Source: Acephala macrosclerotiorum
Lineage: Eukaryota > Ascomycota > Leotiomycetes > Helotiales > Mollisiaceae
DNA: 64,000 bases
Assembly: GCA_014904845.1 (NCBI GenBank)
Contig: MU119371.1
Location: 1-64,000, forward strand
Direction: 5' to 3'
Below the pieces are notes generated by a model. It searched no databases. It had not been told where the DNA came from and saw only the letters and a list, made by a program, of their open reading frames with translations. Shown here in pieces: positions 1 to 11,640 of this stretch. The position numbers and the translations under genes are program-made. Positions within the stretch are counted from its first letter, which is position 1. Each line of letters begins with the position of its first letter.

Positions 1-3000
1 TTAAAAAAAAAAAAAAAAAAACGAAAATGATCGAATAAATAAAAATAGTCTATGATCGAGTTTTTATAGAAATAATATATTGTAATATAAGTAATCGCGT
101 TTATTTTTAATATTAGAAAAAGTAATTTGAATAAAAAAAAACACGAATTAGTAATATTTCAAATTTGATTTATTATTAATATAAAATTTTTATTTTTAAT
201 TCTTTTTTTATTTAAAGATTCAAATTACAATATTAAAAAACTTTTTATCAATTTTAATAAGTATTTTAATTAAAGTGATTTATATGTTTAAATTGTTTAT
301 AATAATTTAATTTATTAATTTATTAATAAAAACGATATATACAAATTTAAATATTTTCAATATTGAAAAATTTAAAATATTTTAATAATAAATAAATTTT
401 ATTACAAAAGTAGAAATTCGTTAAATCAATAATATCAAAATCAACGAATATTATTAATCCAAGTTCAAAGTAAACTTTTATTGTATATATTAAATTTTAG
501 AAGTTTTAATTATATAAAATTATTAAGAACTTGTTATCGATCGTTTTGATTTTTATAATTCGATGAAATATACTACATATAATTAAAATCGTTTAATTTT
601 ATCAATTCAAATTTCAATTTTGATTTTTATTTTTCTTTGTATTTATTTAAATGTTTTTTACAAAATCGTAATAATTTTCAAATAATTAATTATTATTTAT
701 AATAACAATATCAATATTATCGTATGATTAAAAAATATAATATATGTAATTAGATAATAAACTTGTTTTAATATATTATTAATAGATATTACAAAGTAGA
801 ATAAAAAATAATAATAAATTTGATCGTTTTTTTTTATTATTTTTAGTTTGAATTTTATTTTTTTTATTCTTGTAATAAAATTTGTAATAAAAAAATCATT
901 TTATAATTTAATTAAGATAATTATTAAACGATACTACAAATTTCTAATAATAATTAATATATTTGTTTTTATTGTTAACAATAATTATTATAATATTATT
1001 TTTAAATTTTTTTTAAATATTATTTCAATCGTACAACGATTTTTACTTAGAATTTATTTTGAAATTATTTTTGTTAAATATTAATTAAAAATAAATTTCT
1101 TTGATTTTTTTTTAAATATTAATAAATATCAATAAATATTTTTTTTAAATTAAATTAAATTAAAATTGAAATATAGATTACAATATAAAATAAAAATAAA
1201 TAATAAAACGTAATTTATTATTATTAAAATATAAGTTTTTAATAGTAAATTAAAATATTTTAAAAATTTATTTTTGAATAAATTTATAAACAATGTTTTT
1301 AGAAAAAAAGTAATTTTATTATTATTAAATATAAGAGAATTATAGTTTTTTAATATAAGTCGTTAATAAAAAAATTGAATAATTAAAATTATTTGAAAAA
1401 TAAGTAATTATAAAAACTTTTTTATATTAAATTTAAAGTAATATAATAGTGTTTGATTAATAGAACGAGAAAATGTTTTATTAGAAATAATCAAAAAAAA
1501 GTAAAGAGCGTTAAAATGAAAATAAAAAAAGTTATAAAAAGTAGTATTGTAAAATAGAATAAAGAAACAAAATGTGAATCCAATTTAATCAAATTAAAAT
1601 ATAAAAAGAAAATATCAAATGTATCGAATCGTTTTAAACTTATAATACTAAAAACTCTCGAATTATATTTTGAGTATAAATAAAACAACAAATGATAAAC
1701 ATCGATAAAATTTTGTGTTTTTATATATAATTTCAAGTTTTGTTTATTTATTTTAATCGATATATTATTAAATTTAAAGCGAATTTTCGCGTTAATATAA
1801 ACGTTAATTTTAGTATTTATCGCGATATTTATCGAGTAATGTATTACAATTTTCTTTGAGATTATTAAAATTTGTATTTTGATATATTATTTTTAGTAGT
1901 ATTTTTAATAAACGTTGCAATAGTTAATAATAAGTTTTTTATTTAATCGATAAATTTTATTTTACTATTTCTCGTTGTTATTATTTTTGTTGAAATAAAT
2001 TTTAGAGTTTAAATATTTGTTAAAATCGAGATATATTTGAAATTGATATAATTATCGTTTTATTAAAAAATATTAAAAATGTATATCAAGAAATATTATA
2101 TAAAGATTTGTTATATTGTTTTAATATAATAATCTATGGTTAATTATAAAATAGATTAATATTGATTTTTTCGAATATGAAATTATTAAACTTTTAAAGA
2201 TTAAAAAAATCGATAGAAAAATATTTAAATTTCTAAAGAAATAAATATATAAATTGTTTAAAAACTTATTATTAATATATATTGCGATTTTTTTAACGTT
2301 AATTGAATATTTTACAATCGAAATAATAAATTTAAATTAGAAAATTATATTAATTTCGTAGAATCAAAAATCGTTAATATATTTGACAAAAATTTTTAAA
2401 TTGAAATATTGTGAACATAGTACAATAATGTGTATAATATTAATTATAGTATATGAGATCTAGTAATGATAGATTAAGTTTTTATTTTTATGCGTTATTG
2501 AAAAGTGAAATTATTATTTTAATTTAAATTGAAATTAAATATATTTGATTCTATAAATTTAAAATTAATAATTAAATATAAACTTTTCAAAGTTAATTTT
2601 ATTTGAAATTTTCAAGAGATCGTTTATTGTATTTATCGTTTAATTATCTAATTATATTATTAAATAATATATCTCGAAAATTATTTCAAAAATTTTTATT
2701 TGTATAATCGAAATTCGAAATTAACGATACATTGAATATAGTATTTTAAAAATAATTTATATTAAAAATATATTGTATTAAAAAATTTAACGATATATTT
2801 TTCTTAGTTTCAATTTTTTTATTAATCAATTTATCGATATTTTTATTGATTTTAATAAAAATTAATATTAAAATATTTTTAAAATTATTTTTAAATAACG
2901 TTTATTATATTGTTGTATTCGATATTAATATATTGTTCGAGTTTAATTTTGTCGATAGAATTATAAAAATAAAATAGTAATTATTTATACGAAGAAAAAA

Positions 3001-5860
3001 ATTAATCGTAGAAAGTATTAATATTAAAAAAATTTTGTTTTTAATTGTTTTATTAATTAAAATCAATAAAAATTTTATTATTCGATATATATTTTTATGA
3101 TTTAATAAAATGTTAATTTTAATTAGAATTCGATAGTTAACTGATTATATTTTCTTCGAGAAAATAAACTACGAAAAATTTTTATCGAATCAAAAAATGA
3201 TATTTTTTCGATTTTGTTGAGAATTGAAAAAGATTTCAAAACGTTAACAATTGTCGAAATAAAAATCTTTCGTTTTATTTGTAATAAACGAATTATAATA
3301 TTTAAATTCTATTTTTTAATTATATTGATATTAGTAATAAAATAAGTAATATAAATATAAATCGCGTATTTGTAAAAACGTAATAAATAAAATAAATTTT
3401 TTTTTTTTAGATTAATAATATTTTATTTACAATTCAATTGATAATTTTTGTATTATAATACTAGTAATAAATATTTTTTTTGTAGATTTGATCGGATTAT
3501 ACGATTGTCGTTAGTATATTTGTTGGTATAAATAGAATTAGAAATCTATTTGTACTATTTTTAAAAACGAAATATAAATAGTATTTATTAGTAATATACA
3601 AATAGCGATAAATTACAAAGATTAAACGAAGATTATCGATGTATTTTTTATTTTTTTTGTACGTGTTTATAAGTAATCTATACAAATTTAAATTTTTTTA
3701 TTTGATTGAAATAATATAATATCGAATAATATTATAAAATGAAAAAAATTTTAAATAAATAAATTTTAAAAAAAAAATTTTATTTAAATCGTTATATTTT
3801 GAATAAATTGCGTATTTTATTAGTTTTTAAAAAATCGTTATTTGACTGGATATTTTATTCTATTGAATTTTTCAAATAATTTAATATTTTCAAAAAAAAT
3901 TTTATAATTCGCAAATAAAAACTATAATATACGAATACTCGAAACGTTGAAAATATTGTAAATAATATTAATAGTATTACTTTGAAAAGAATAAATTTGA
4001 ATATTGATTGAATTCATTAAAATAAAATAAATTTTAATATTGAATAATTTGTTTAAAAACGTGTTTTCAATCGCGATTAATTGATTGTTAAAAAGTCTCG
4101 AAACGATGATCGAATTGTTTTGAGTAAAGTTCTCAATAGTATAAAAGTAATTTCAAGTATATATAAAGTTTGTATAAATTTGAAATCTGGATTTGATGAT
4201 TGAAATATATTGTTCGATATTAGTATTGTTATTATAATTTAAAGTGCAATTGTTTTCAATCAAATTATTTTTTTAATTAGTAATTTGATTTATTATTAAC
4301 TTGAGTAGTTTTAATAGATTAATCGATAAAAGAAGTTGATAACTTTCTAAATCGTATTTTTGATAGTATTTAATATATTTTTATTATATATTTAATAATA
4401 ATATAATTTATATCGAAATTGAAATAAGAAGAATATTTGTCCAAGAAATTTTTCAAGTATAAAAAAAAATATCGTAATTTATACAATGATTTAATACGTG
4501 AGAATTAAAACAATTATATAAATATATATATTATTATTACGAGAAATTATTTTTCGAATAATTTGACTTTATTTGAGAATTTTTTTTTGTTTATTAAATG
4601 AACAATAGAAAGTAAAATCAATGTATATAAACGAAAGAATTCGGTTTTTTATTGTAAAATTATTCGAAAATGAAATAAGTAAAAAAAATTTTTAACGCGA
4701 AAAATATTTCAAATATTAATAAAAATTGAAAATAAATATTTTTGTTTGTTTTCAATTTTTGTTAATTTCGAGATTTATATACTAAAATATTTAAAGATTA
4801 ATCGACTTTAGTCGAGTCTAATTATTAGTATTTTATTGATTTATAATAAAACTTTGAATATCAATTTTAAATCTTAATATTGTTTTTATTCGAACGTAGA
4901 AATTTTGTTCAATATATATAAATACAAATTGTAAAACAAAACAATCTACGTATACTTTCTTTATTATTTACTATTTAAAACGAGACAAATAATATTTATT
5001 TATTTTTTTTACTCGATCAATACTTTTTTATCATACAAATTTCTATAAATATTATCGCAATATACTATTTCACATTTTTTATTTTAATTGTTTATATTAC
5101 AAATATTATTGTTTAATAATATATATTATAAAAAGAGTCTAAGAAATATTTTTTTATTTAATCGTTTATAATTGTAACGTTTTTTATTATTAAAATTATA
5201 TTTATTATTTTTAATTAAAAGAATTTAAAAAAAGTTAAACAAATAATATTATACGATTTACAAAGTTTGTTTTTTTTACAAAATTTAATTATTGAAATTC
5301 GTATTTTTTTATAGAAATTTATAATTATTAACAATAAAAACAAATTATAGTTTTTTCGAAATTATATCTCAATAAAAAGTTTTTTTACTTGGACTTTTTT
5401 TAGTAAAAATATTTTCTCTGGTTACATTTTCAAAAATGTTTCTTTTGAATTTTTTTTTTTATTTGTATTATTATATTAACCTTTGATTATACGACTTTCG
5501 TTTTTATTTTACAAAACGTTTACAACGAATTAAATCGTGTATTTGTAGTAATTACAATTGTTACTATTTACAATTTTCTAATTTACTTTTTATTTCACTA
5601 TATTTATAGCGAAACTTTCGATTATTATATATATATTATTAAATACTACATTTTCTATTTCAATTTGATTTCATTACTCGTTTCTGTATTAATCTCGTTG
5701 TATTCAAGTATTATTACATTTTTACTAGTAAATATTACAATTGTTTTCCATGGAAAATTGCTAATATATTCAAACGAAGATTTTATTTTTTTTTATTTTT
5801 AATGTTTTTTGAGTTTCTTTAATACTATACAACTTCGAGTATAGAGATCGGTTTAAGCTC
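1..5860. repeat. AT-rich, RIP-like block (left; continues off the window)
   Basis: Almost entirely A and T, with frequent TA steps and scattered CG dinucleotides; stops occur every few codons in all frames. The only longer open frames begin at TTG and encode low-complexity Phe/Ile/Asn/Lys strings. This is the usual look of transposon-derived DNA mutated by RIP (C to T, mainly at CpA). TG and CA dinucleotides still occur here, so saturation is lower than near 17-24 kb. No transposon domain is still readable. Base 3 onward is an A19 run; no telomere repeat is seen. Confidence 0.8.
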
Positions 5861-6564
5861 GAGTTTTACGATAAGGCGGAAATCTCCGTGGTCCATTTAT
5901 TAATTATTAATAAAAAGAGAGCGGACAAATTAAACGTTTTAAACGATTTCAATCTTGGGTCTATTAATTCGATGGATAATTGTATACTGATGAGAGCAGA
6001 TCTAGAGTTGCAGAGTCAATATTAGTTGCGTATACAGATGTCGATATTGTTTTGTTGGTTCGTTCGATTATTGTTGCAGAGAATGATGCTTTGGTTGCAC
6101 TTGAGTGTTCCAATATGGGAAGATGATATTCGTTGTGATTGTACGACTAGATCTTGTAAAACAATAAAGATACGTTTCAATTGCAACGTGGTACAGCTCT
6201 TTGGTCTCCCAAACATTGCTGGTCACAGATTAACACGAGTTTGGATCTATGCGAGGCGATATTCAATCTTTTGGCCATTGTGAGCTTGCCCCGTTAGACT
6301 TCATTCGTCACCCTAAGAAGTCAAGATACATGCATTGTTTTCCATCACCACTTGGCCATTAAAACGCAGGTCTATGTTCGACTTGCCGGGTTAGAATGAA
6401 ACACGAAATTAAGGAGGTTTCCCAATTCATCTTTGATAGAAGACAGGCTTCGATCTCTTCTCCAACTTCGATTGACCTCCTACCATCACTCAAAGGCACT
6501 CTAGGCGGCGTAACATATTGCAATCAGTCACGGAACCAACGTCACCTCTCCTCAATAGGTTATA
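5861..6564. other. Left shoulder of a normal-composition island, no firm gene
   Basis: Composition changes from AT-rich to about balanced within roughly 100 bases near 5,860. One ATG-started ORF of 72 codons (6,396-6,614) overlaps the next gene out of frame and resembles nothing I recognise. The stretch could hold the promoter and 5' leader of the gene at 6,565. Confidence 0.5.
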
Positions 6565-6903
6565 ATGCTCTCTTCAACTCAGAGAACCCCTATATCTCCT
6601 GGCCCTGTTTCTGAGCAACTTTTGCGCATGATTTACGAAGGGACTTCCCTCATCTCACAAGGAATCTTTACCATCTCTCAAGGTGTTGTAACGATTTTAA
6701 AAGGTGTTGGGACGGTCTTTGCTGGGATTCTACTTAACGCCGGTCTGTTCGTCGCCAGCCATTATATCTCCTTTTTCTACAATATCTTCGGGATCGCTTT
6801 CATCTTAGGAATCGGAGCAGCTAGAGTCGGCAAGCTCTTCTTCCGCGGTGCCGTCCCAAACCAGACTACGCCGACTCGAGCCGTGCTGGGGACAAAGTTA
6901 TAA
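6565..6903 (+). CDS. Orphan small membrane protein (112 aa), hypothetical
   Basis: A real ATG opens a 112-codon frame in an island between two RIP blocks. The N-terminus (residues 1-25) is polar. Residues about 26-52 are a hydrophobic stretch with a repeated Ile-Ser-Gln-Gly pattern (LISQGIFTISQGVV), and residues about 55-90 hold one or two further hydrophobic segments, the last rich in Gly (FILGIGAARVGKLFF). This predicts two to three membrane-embedded helices, followed by a short basic, Thr/Pro-containing tail. I do not recognise a family. The clear ATG, balanced composition and hydrophobic pattern favour a real gene, but transcription is unproven; it could be an exon of a longer gene with the Cys-rich ORF downstream. 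Confidence 0.45.
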   Translation: MLSSTQRTPISPGPVSEQLLRMIYEGTSLISQGIFTISQGVVTILKGVGTVFAGILLNAGLFVASHYISFFYNIFGIAFILGIGAARVGKLFFRGAVPNQTTPTRAVLGTKL

Positions 6904-7070
6904 AGGTTCAAGTTTGGCTCTGCACCTTCACTTAGCTACCAGGCCTTGATTCGCACCGAAAGTTCCAAAGAGCACCAAGGCTTCTACGAGAGATAGCGAC
7001 GTTACGTGTGGATTCGTTCCAGGCAGATTCCCATCTTTGATAGTAAGAAACATTCCACGTGGCGCGAGAC

Positions 7071-7700
7071 ATGTCTAATTTCTCGTATCACAGAAGTCCC
7101 AAACCATTGCACCATGGCGAGCCATCTGCAGACCCCGCCGAACCTACCATCAGTGGAGAAAGGACCAACTCAGGAAGGTTTGGCAAGAGACGACGAGCGA
7201 CAGTCTCCAGCAGATCTTCAGGTTCCGCACAGTCAGCCACGAAAACGAAGATCCACAGACGCGATGAAGCTTGCACGGAGAGAGAAAGTAGAGGGACGGA
7301 TATGGGTGGAAAGACCCCGTTGCAGATCTTGCGATCTTGCGATCTTCCGATTATCTGTGAAGGTATTTGCAAGACGTGTGGAAGAGCGGGTGAACAAGAG
7401 CCAGGGTCATGCTGCGTTTCATGTCACGCTCCTATAGCTCCTGGGAGGAAGTGTAAGGCGTGTATTGAAAGTATTTGCAAGGATTGGGCTAGGCAAGTTT
7501 CGCGGGATAACCAAAGGACTTCGATTACACGTTATTTTTGGATGACGAGTATAACAAATATCGAAGTCGCTTCTTCGAGGAAAAAACAAAGGGAAAGCTG
7601 CGGATGGAGGCAGAAATCTAAAAGTTCTACTGCGTATGAGGGGCAAACGAGACATGGGATTGGAAACTGGTGCAGAACTCTTTTGAAGAACGCACTGTGA
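7071..7700 (+). CDS. Orphan Cys-rich protein with zinc-ribbon-like CxxC pairs (209 aa)
   Basis: The frame is open upstream from a GTG, but the first ATG is at 7,071, giving 209 residues. Residues about 1-95 are polar, Ser/Arg-rich and probably disordered, with a basic GKRRR patch that could serve as a nuclear signal. Residues about 100-140 hold a dense Cys cluster: ICEGICKTC, then GSCCVSC, then KCKACIESICK. The three CxxC pairs look like a small zinc ribbon or knuckle. The C-terminal third is basic. No known family is recognised. It lies 167 bases after the small membrane protein on the same strand. An overlapping minus ORF (7,419-7,862) lacks such a pattern and was not chosen. Confidence 0.45.
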   Translation: MSNFSYHRSPKPLHHGEPSADPAEPTISGERTNSGRFGKRRRATVSSRSSGSAQSATKTKIHRRDEACTERESRGTDMGGKTPLQILRSCDLPIICEGICKTCGRAGEQEPGSCCVSCHAPIAPGRKCKACIESICKDWARQVSRDNQRTSITRYFWMTSITNIEVASSRKKQRESCGWRQKSKSSTAYEGQTRHGIGNWCRTLLKNAL

Positions 7701-9302
7701 CTCTGGGCTATTCTGGGAATTCCAATGTACTTCTATTATGAGAAATGTGAGACCTTGGCAGTCCAGAAGAATACTGATCAAAATTATGGCCAGATGCTTT
7801 TGTCGAGACATTGCACGTGACATGTGATCAGCCAAACACTTCCACCGTGTTACGCTGGCCATCTCTAAGCCACATATTTGCTAGTACCCAACTGGAAGCC
7901 CAGCTATGATGAACAATTGGTCTGCCCGTAAACAGCTTAGGGAAGTATATAAGCTCCCTTCAGCACGCCCAACTTTTGGAGAACTAGAACCACGATATCA
8001 TTTCAAGAAATCGCATCAGTCCGCCCACTTGAACGTCTAGATCCTCGAATCTAGTACCGCGACTATTTTACTTGATCTCGAGATTGAAAATTACAAGTAC
8101 CATCTCATTTTGGGACTTTTCAAATCCTTTATCATTGTCTCTCACTTTTTTTTCCTCTTTTCTTTACACGGTCAGTGAGTATTCTACCTCGCCAATGATT
8201 CTTTGGTAGGAGAAGTACTGATTCACGATAGGACTTCCTACAATCACGGACACAACTGTTTGAACAAATTACCAACGGTTTAATTTTTTGTTTCGAAAAG
8301 CAAAGCTATAATATCACATCAGGCCTTGAAAATCTCACCAATCAAACGATCAAACGGAGCTTCTCTTATCAGCTATAGTGACTTTATCTATTGGCATTAT
8401 ACCTCCTTTGTGGATCTCAAGACCGAGAAATCAAAAATGGTAATTAGTTCACTTTTGATTTAATATGGAGAGGGACGAGTTGGACATGGGCATTTCATTT
8501 AAGACCTTGTACACGCATTACTACTTAACGAGATTTATCGTGTAGAATGCTTTTTAAAGAAGAAGAGTATATAGAAAATCAAGTAATAAGTCTAACAATA
8601 TTTCTGAAAATGTTTGCTAATAAAATCGCAGACAAGGATCTGAAGAGATTATTTGATAAGTTAAGTCGAGTTGAGTATATTATTACTAATGCAAATGAGT
8701 TTTCTTGTAGTTTTTTGGTATAATGGTCAGATGAATGAGAAATCCAAACGGATTACAGACGTCGATACGAGAGTGAAGGACTTCAAGATTAAAGTTTTAC
8801 GAGAGAGCGCAGATTTGAATGAATTTTCCAATTTGAATGCTTAATTCGAATACCAAGAATTCATCTGCGTTTTATTCAAAGACTTTTGGTTAGAAGAGTA
8901 CTTTGTACTATTTGAGTACACAAGCAAAGATTTGGAACGTGTACTTATAAGGAGAGGCTGTATTTAAGGCAGTTGGACGCTGGCCCTCCGTCGACTTGGA
9001 AGTGTGCTTCGGGAAATTGAGAGAGGATGAGATGAATAGTGTTCTAGTGGCTCAGGGGAATGAGAGAAATGTTACGTACCAATTGAAAGGATTGATTGAT
9101 TGGTTTATTTTGTTTTTAAATCCACCTGCGAATCTTGTGAGCTGGGGTCCTTGGGTAAAATGGGTTCGTGTCACGTGATAAACATGGCCATGACCCCTTA
9201 AAAGGTGACTGATTCCGATATCAATCTCAAAATATTCAGTCGTTCGACTGTGTCTCCAGGATCACAAAGACAAAAAAATCTACAGAAAGAAATCTGCAGG
9301 TT
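7701..9302. other. Island interior, no gene recognised
   Basis: Composition is intermediate and drifts towards AT-rich from about 8,100 to 8,950. Only short frames with non-ATG starts occur. A TCACGTGA palindrome (E-box type) lies at about 9,171-9,178. I see no RNA gene or transposon domain. Confidence 0.4.
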
Positions 9303-9353
9303 ATGCGCCGGGTCCCACGCGCATATAAGACACAAGTGAGCACCAATTCACCT

Positions 9354-9454
9354 TACTCACGTCGAGTCACTCGACTCACTTCTCAATCTTCCGAGTCACA
9401 CTCGGCTATTTGTATTGGTTCTATGCAGCCTGATCTCATGAGTCAAGTGAGTCA
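9354..9454. promoter_or_regulatory. Cluster of GAGTCA/GACTCA motifs, including two TGAGTCA sites
   Basis: Within about 100 bases the core GAGTCA or its complement occurs at least five times. Two are perfect TGAGTCA sites, at 9,439-9,445 and 9,448-9,454, nine bases apart. TGASTCA is the known binding site of Gcn4/CpcA/AP-1 bZIP factors. Whether it is used here is unknown: the nearest plausible gene on the plus strand starts at 10,016. It could equally be a degenerate simple repeat. Confidence 0.3.
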
Positions 9455-9578
9455 GCTAGCGCTGAGATCAACGAGATCAAGATCATTGATGTGTTCACAC
9501 GGTCTTATACTTATCATCTCACTAGATCCACGCCTTGGATCTTGCATAGTCATGCTCAAACTCGCAGGTCGTGCTCGT

Positions 9579-9593
9579 AGGGGGACACCCCCT
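9579..9593. repeat. GC palindrome AGGGGGACACCCCCT
   Basis: Perfect six-base arms (AGGGGG/CCCCCT) around ACA. Near-identical palindromes recur at about 20,226, 20,355 and 20,447, so this is a dispersed short repeat. A GGGGCCCC-type palindrome follows at about 9,605. Confidence 0.6.
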
Positions 9594-10015
9594 TTCCATG
9601 TAATGGGGCCCCTCCCGCCGTTGAGATCTCAGGATCTCAAAAAAAAAGGAACGGAGTGGGTAGAGGGGTGTATTTATCCGGGGCGACGTGGATTTATTGA
9701 TATGCACTCTGTGCATAGTACTCAGAGGATTGAGTACAGCTTGCATGCAGAGAGTACAATTAGACGAGATTGTGCGAGGGGGTTCGCTTAGACCGCAGCG
9801 CTTGGGCGAGGACGCTAGAGTATTAGCGTGTGACTCATCGCGTGCGCGATGAGATGTATGTCGAGGGCGGGGCCCCTCGATCATTCTTTTTTCTTTTATT
9901 CAAATCATACTTGGAATTTGAAGATATATTTTTGGAGATTGGCGCGGTGGTCACGCCGACGAACGATTAATGTGAGTACCTCTGGTAGGTATTGAGACAG
10001 ATTTTTGCGGTAGCT

Positions 10016-10432
10016 ATGTCTTTGGAGTCGCCGGTTTTGTCTGCGGTGCCGGCGGTGGAGGTTGGGAGCGACGGTGAGTCGACTCATCACTACTTGAGGT
10101 ATCGAGTTTTGGATAGTGATTTGGGATCTTGGAAACGGGAGTTTCCAGGAGTGGTAAAGGCGGTTGCCGCTGAACTGGGGACGGAGGGTCAGTGGTTTGG
10201 GTCCTATGGACTTGTGGATCTTGTGGGAACGGTAGTGATAGGTGGTGTCACGGATGTGAGGGTGGTTGTGGTGTTTCGACGAGTGGTGTCGAATACGTGT
10301 TTATGGATCCTTTCGAACGTGTGTTTTCGAAAGGCTAGTATCAGGTTTTTTCTTGTGGAGTCTTTTGAGGTGAAGACGGATTTGGAGTTTGCGGGACGAC
10401 TGGTGGAGTCGTTTAGATATATCATCGTTTGA
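10016..10432 (+). CDS. Hypothetical protein (138 aa)
   Basis: The frame extends upstream to a TTG, but the first ATG is at 10,016. The product begins MSLESPVLSAVPAVEVGSDG, has a mixed central part and a hydrophobic Val-rich stretch (residues about 60-90), and ends in an Arg/Phe/Ile-rich tail. No domain is recognised. The ORF is longer than expected by chance in this low-GC setting and has fairly even amino-acid use, but there is no homology argument. It may be a decayed gene fragment. Confidence 0.3.
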   Translation: MSLESPVLSAVPAVEVGSDGESTHHYLRYRVLDSDLGSWKREFPGVVKAVAAELGTEGQWFGSYGLVDLVGTVVIGGVTDVRVVVVFRRVVSNTCLWILSNVCFRKASIRFFLVESFEVKTDLEFAGRLVESFRYIIV

Positions 10433-11640
10433 ATGCGAAGGAAGATGTAGTAGAAGAGGAGAGGAGAGAAAGGGAAGGATAACAGTATCGCGAGTAGTGT
10501 AGGTAATTTTGGTATGTGGGATAGAAGGGGATTCGTGCAACAAATGACCTTGTATTTCCTTTTATTGTCTAATTAAAAGGACTCAGGTCCTCATCTCCCC
10601 CGATCACAAGAGTACGTTGCAACATCGAAGTTTTTTTCGATAATATTACAATTCTCACATTTTTGAGCTTAAAGTATTGAGTAGTTCGATGGGAGGTTGT
10701 CAAAAGATAGGCGTATCGTTTTCGACGCAACTACTTTTTGAGCTTTTTATAGTAGCGCACTTGGATCGTCTTTTGCTTTCGGTGAGAGAGGGCGGTATAA
10801 ATCTTTTCCCACGAGCAATTATCAACTTCTTTCATCTCGAGTATTTTCGCATCTTTTCAAGTTTCCATGGAACATACTTTGTTCGCATCGTTATAGAATG
10901 CATCTTAGAATGTATACCAGCGTCGTGAGAGGTTGCAACATCTGCGGACGTGTTTTTATTAAAATGTATATTCAACGCTTCGAAAAGGACAGGGAGATGG
11001 AAGTGCTTTGAAACGTGTAATAATTGAAACTTGAGATTGTACGTAGTCTTATTCTCGATCCTAGTGCGTTTGAGGAAATCTTGAAAGGACTACTTTTGAT
11101 ACTCAATAACTAGTACCGTTTCTGATGTCGTAAACGAATTTCGAGAAGTTTGTAAAGTATAGTACTGCTCGTCGATAAAAGTCGACGAATATTCGTAATC
11201 ATTTTGAAATTGCGTTTCGTTAATTTCAGTTTTTGTGGTCGGTGGCGGGGGGGAAGATCGTCGGAGGTAGAGAGACAGAGTTATAGTACGCGCTGGGCGT
11301 GGTTTTCGTCGTTTTGCAAGTCGTGGGTTTTCGTCGTTTGTATCGCATGTATTATAACTGTTATCGGTGTTTATAGAATGGTAGTTGTCGTTATTGATCT
11401 TTGTATGTATATTTTAGTGTTTTCGTTTTCGTGTCGTAGGTTCGTTTATTAGTTTAGCGCTAAGTCGACTGGGGTAGAAAAGTTTCGAGAGGCTCGTGAC
11501 GTATAGTGGTGTTTGTTATTGATTGGAATTGTTGAATATTTGAAAAGGATTTTACGTTGTGTTTGGTTTAAGAAATGGAGAAAAAACTTTGTTCGAGATG
11601 TGTTTTGTTAATAATTTGTTTTTTAAGATTTTCAAAACGG
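10433..11640. other. Right shoulder of the island, no firm gene
   Basis: Composition falls from balanced to AT-rich. The longest frames (10,677-10,928 and 11,204-11,452) start at TTG and encode low-quality hydrophobic strings. Nothing recognised. Confidence 0.4.

Noticed and set aside
1..21. Poly-A at the left edge as a telomere or retroposon tail
   Set aside because: No TTAGGG-type repeat is present and homopolymers are common in this AT-rich block.
848..1084. Open frames in AT-rich DNA (also 1,491-1,736 and 3,497-3,685)
   Set aside because: They start at TTG or similar, encode Phe/Ile/Asn/Lys low-complexity strings, and are expected by chance in such sequence.
9303..9791. ATG-started 162-codon ORF in the island
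   Set aside because: It runs through the GAGTCA cluster and the GC palindromes, has a Ser/Arg-rich random-looking product, and is overlapped by a similar minus frame.
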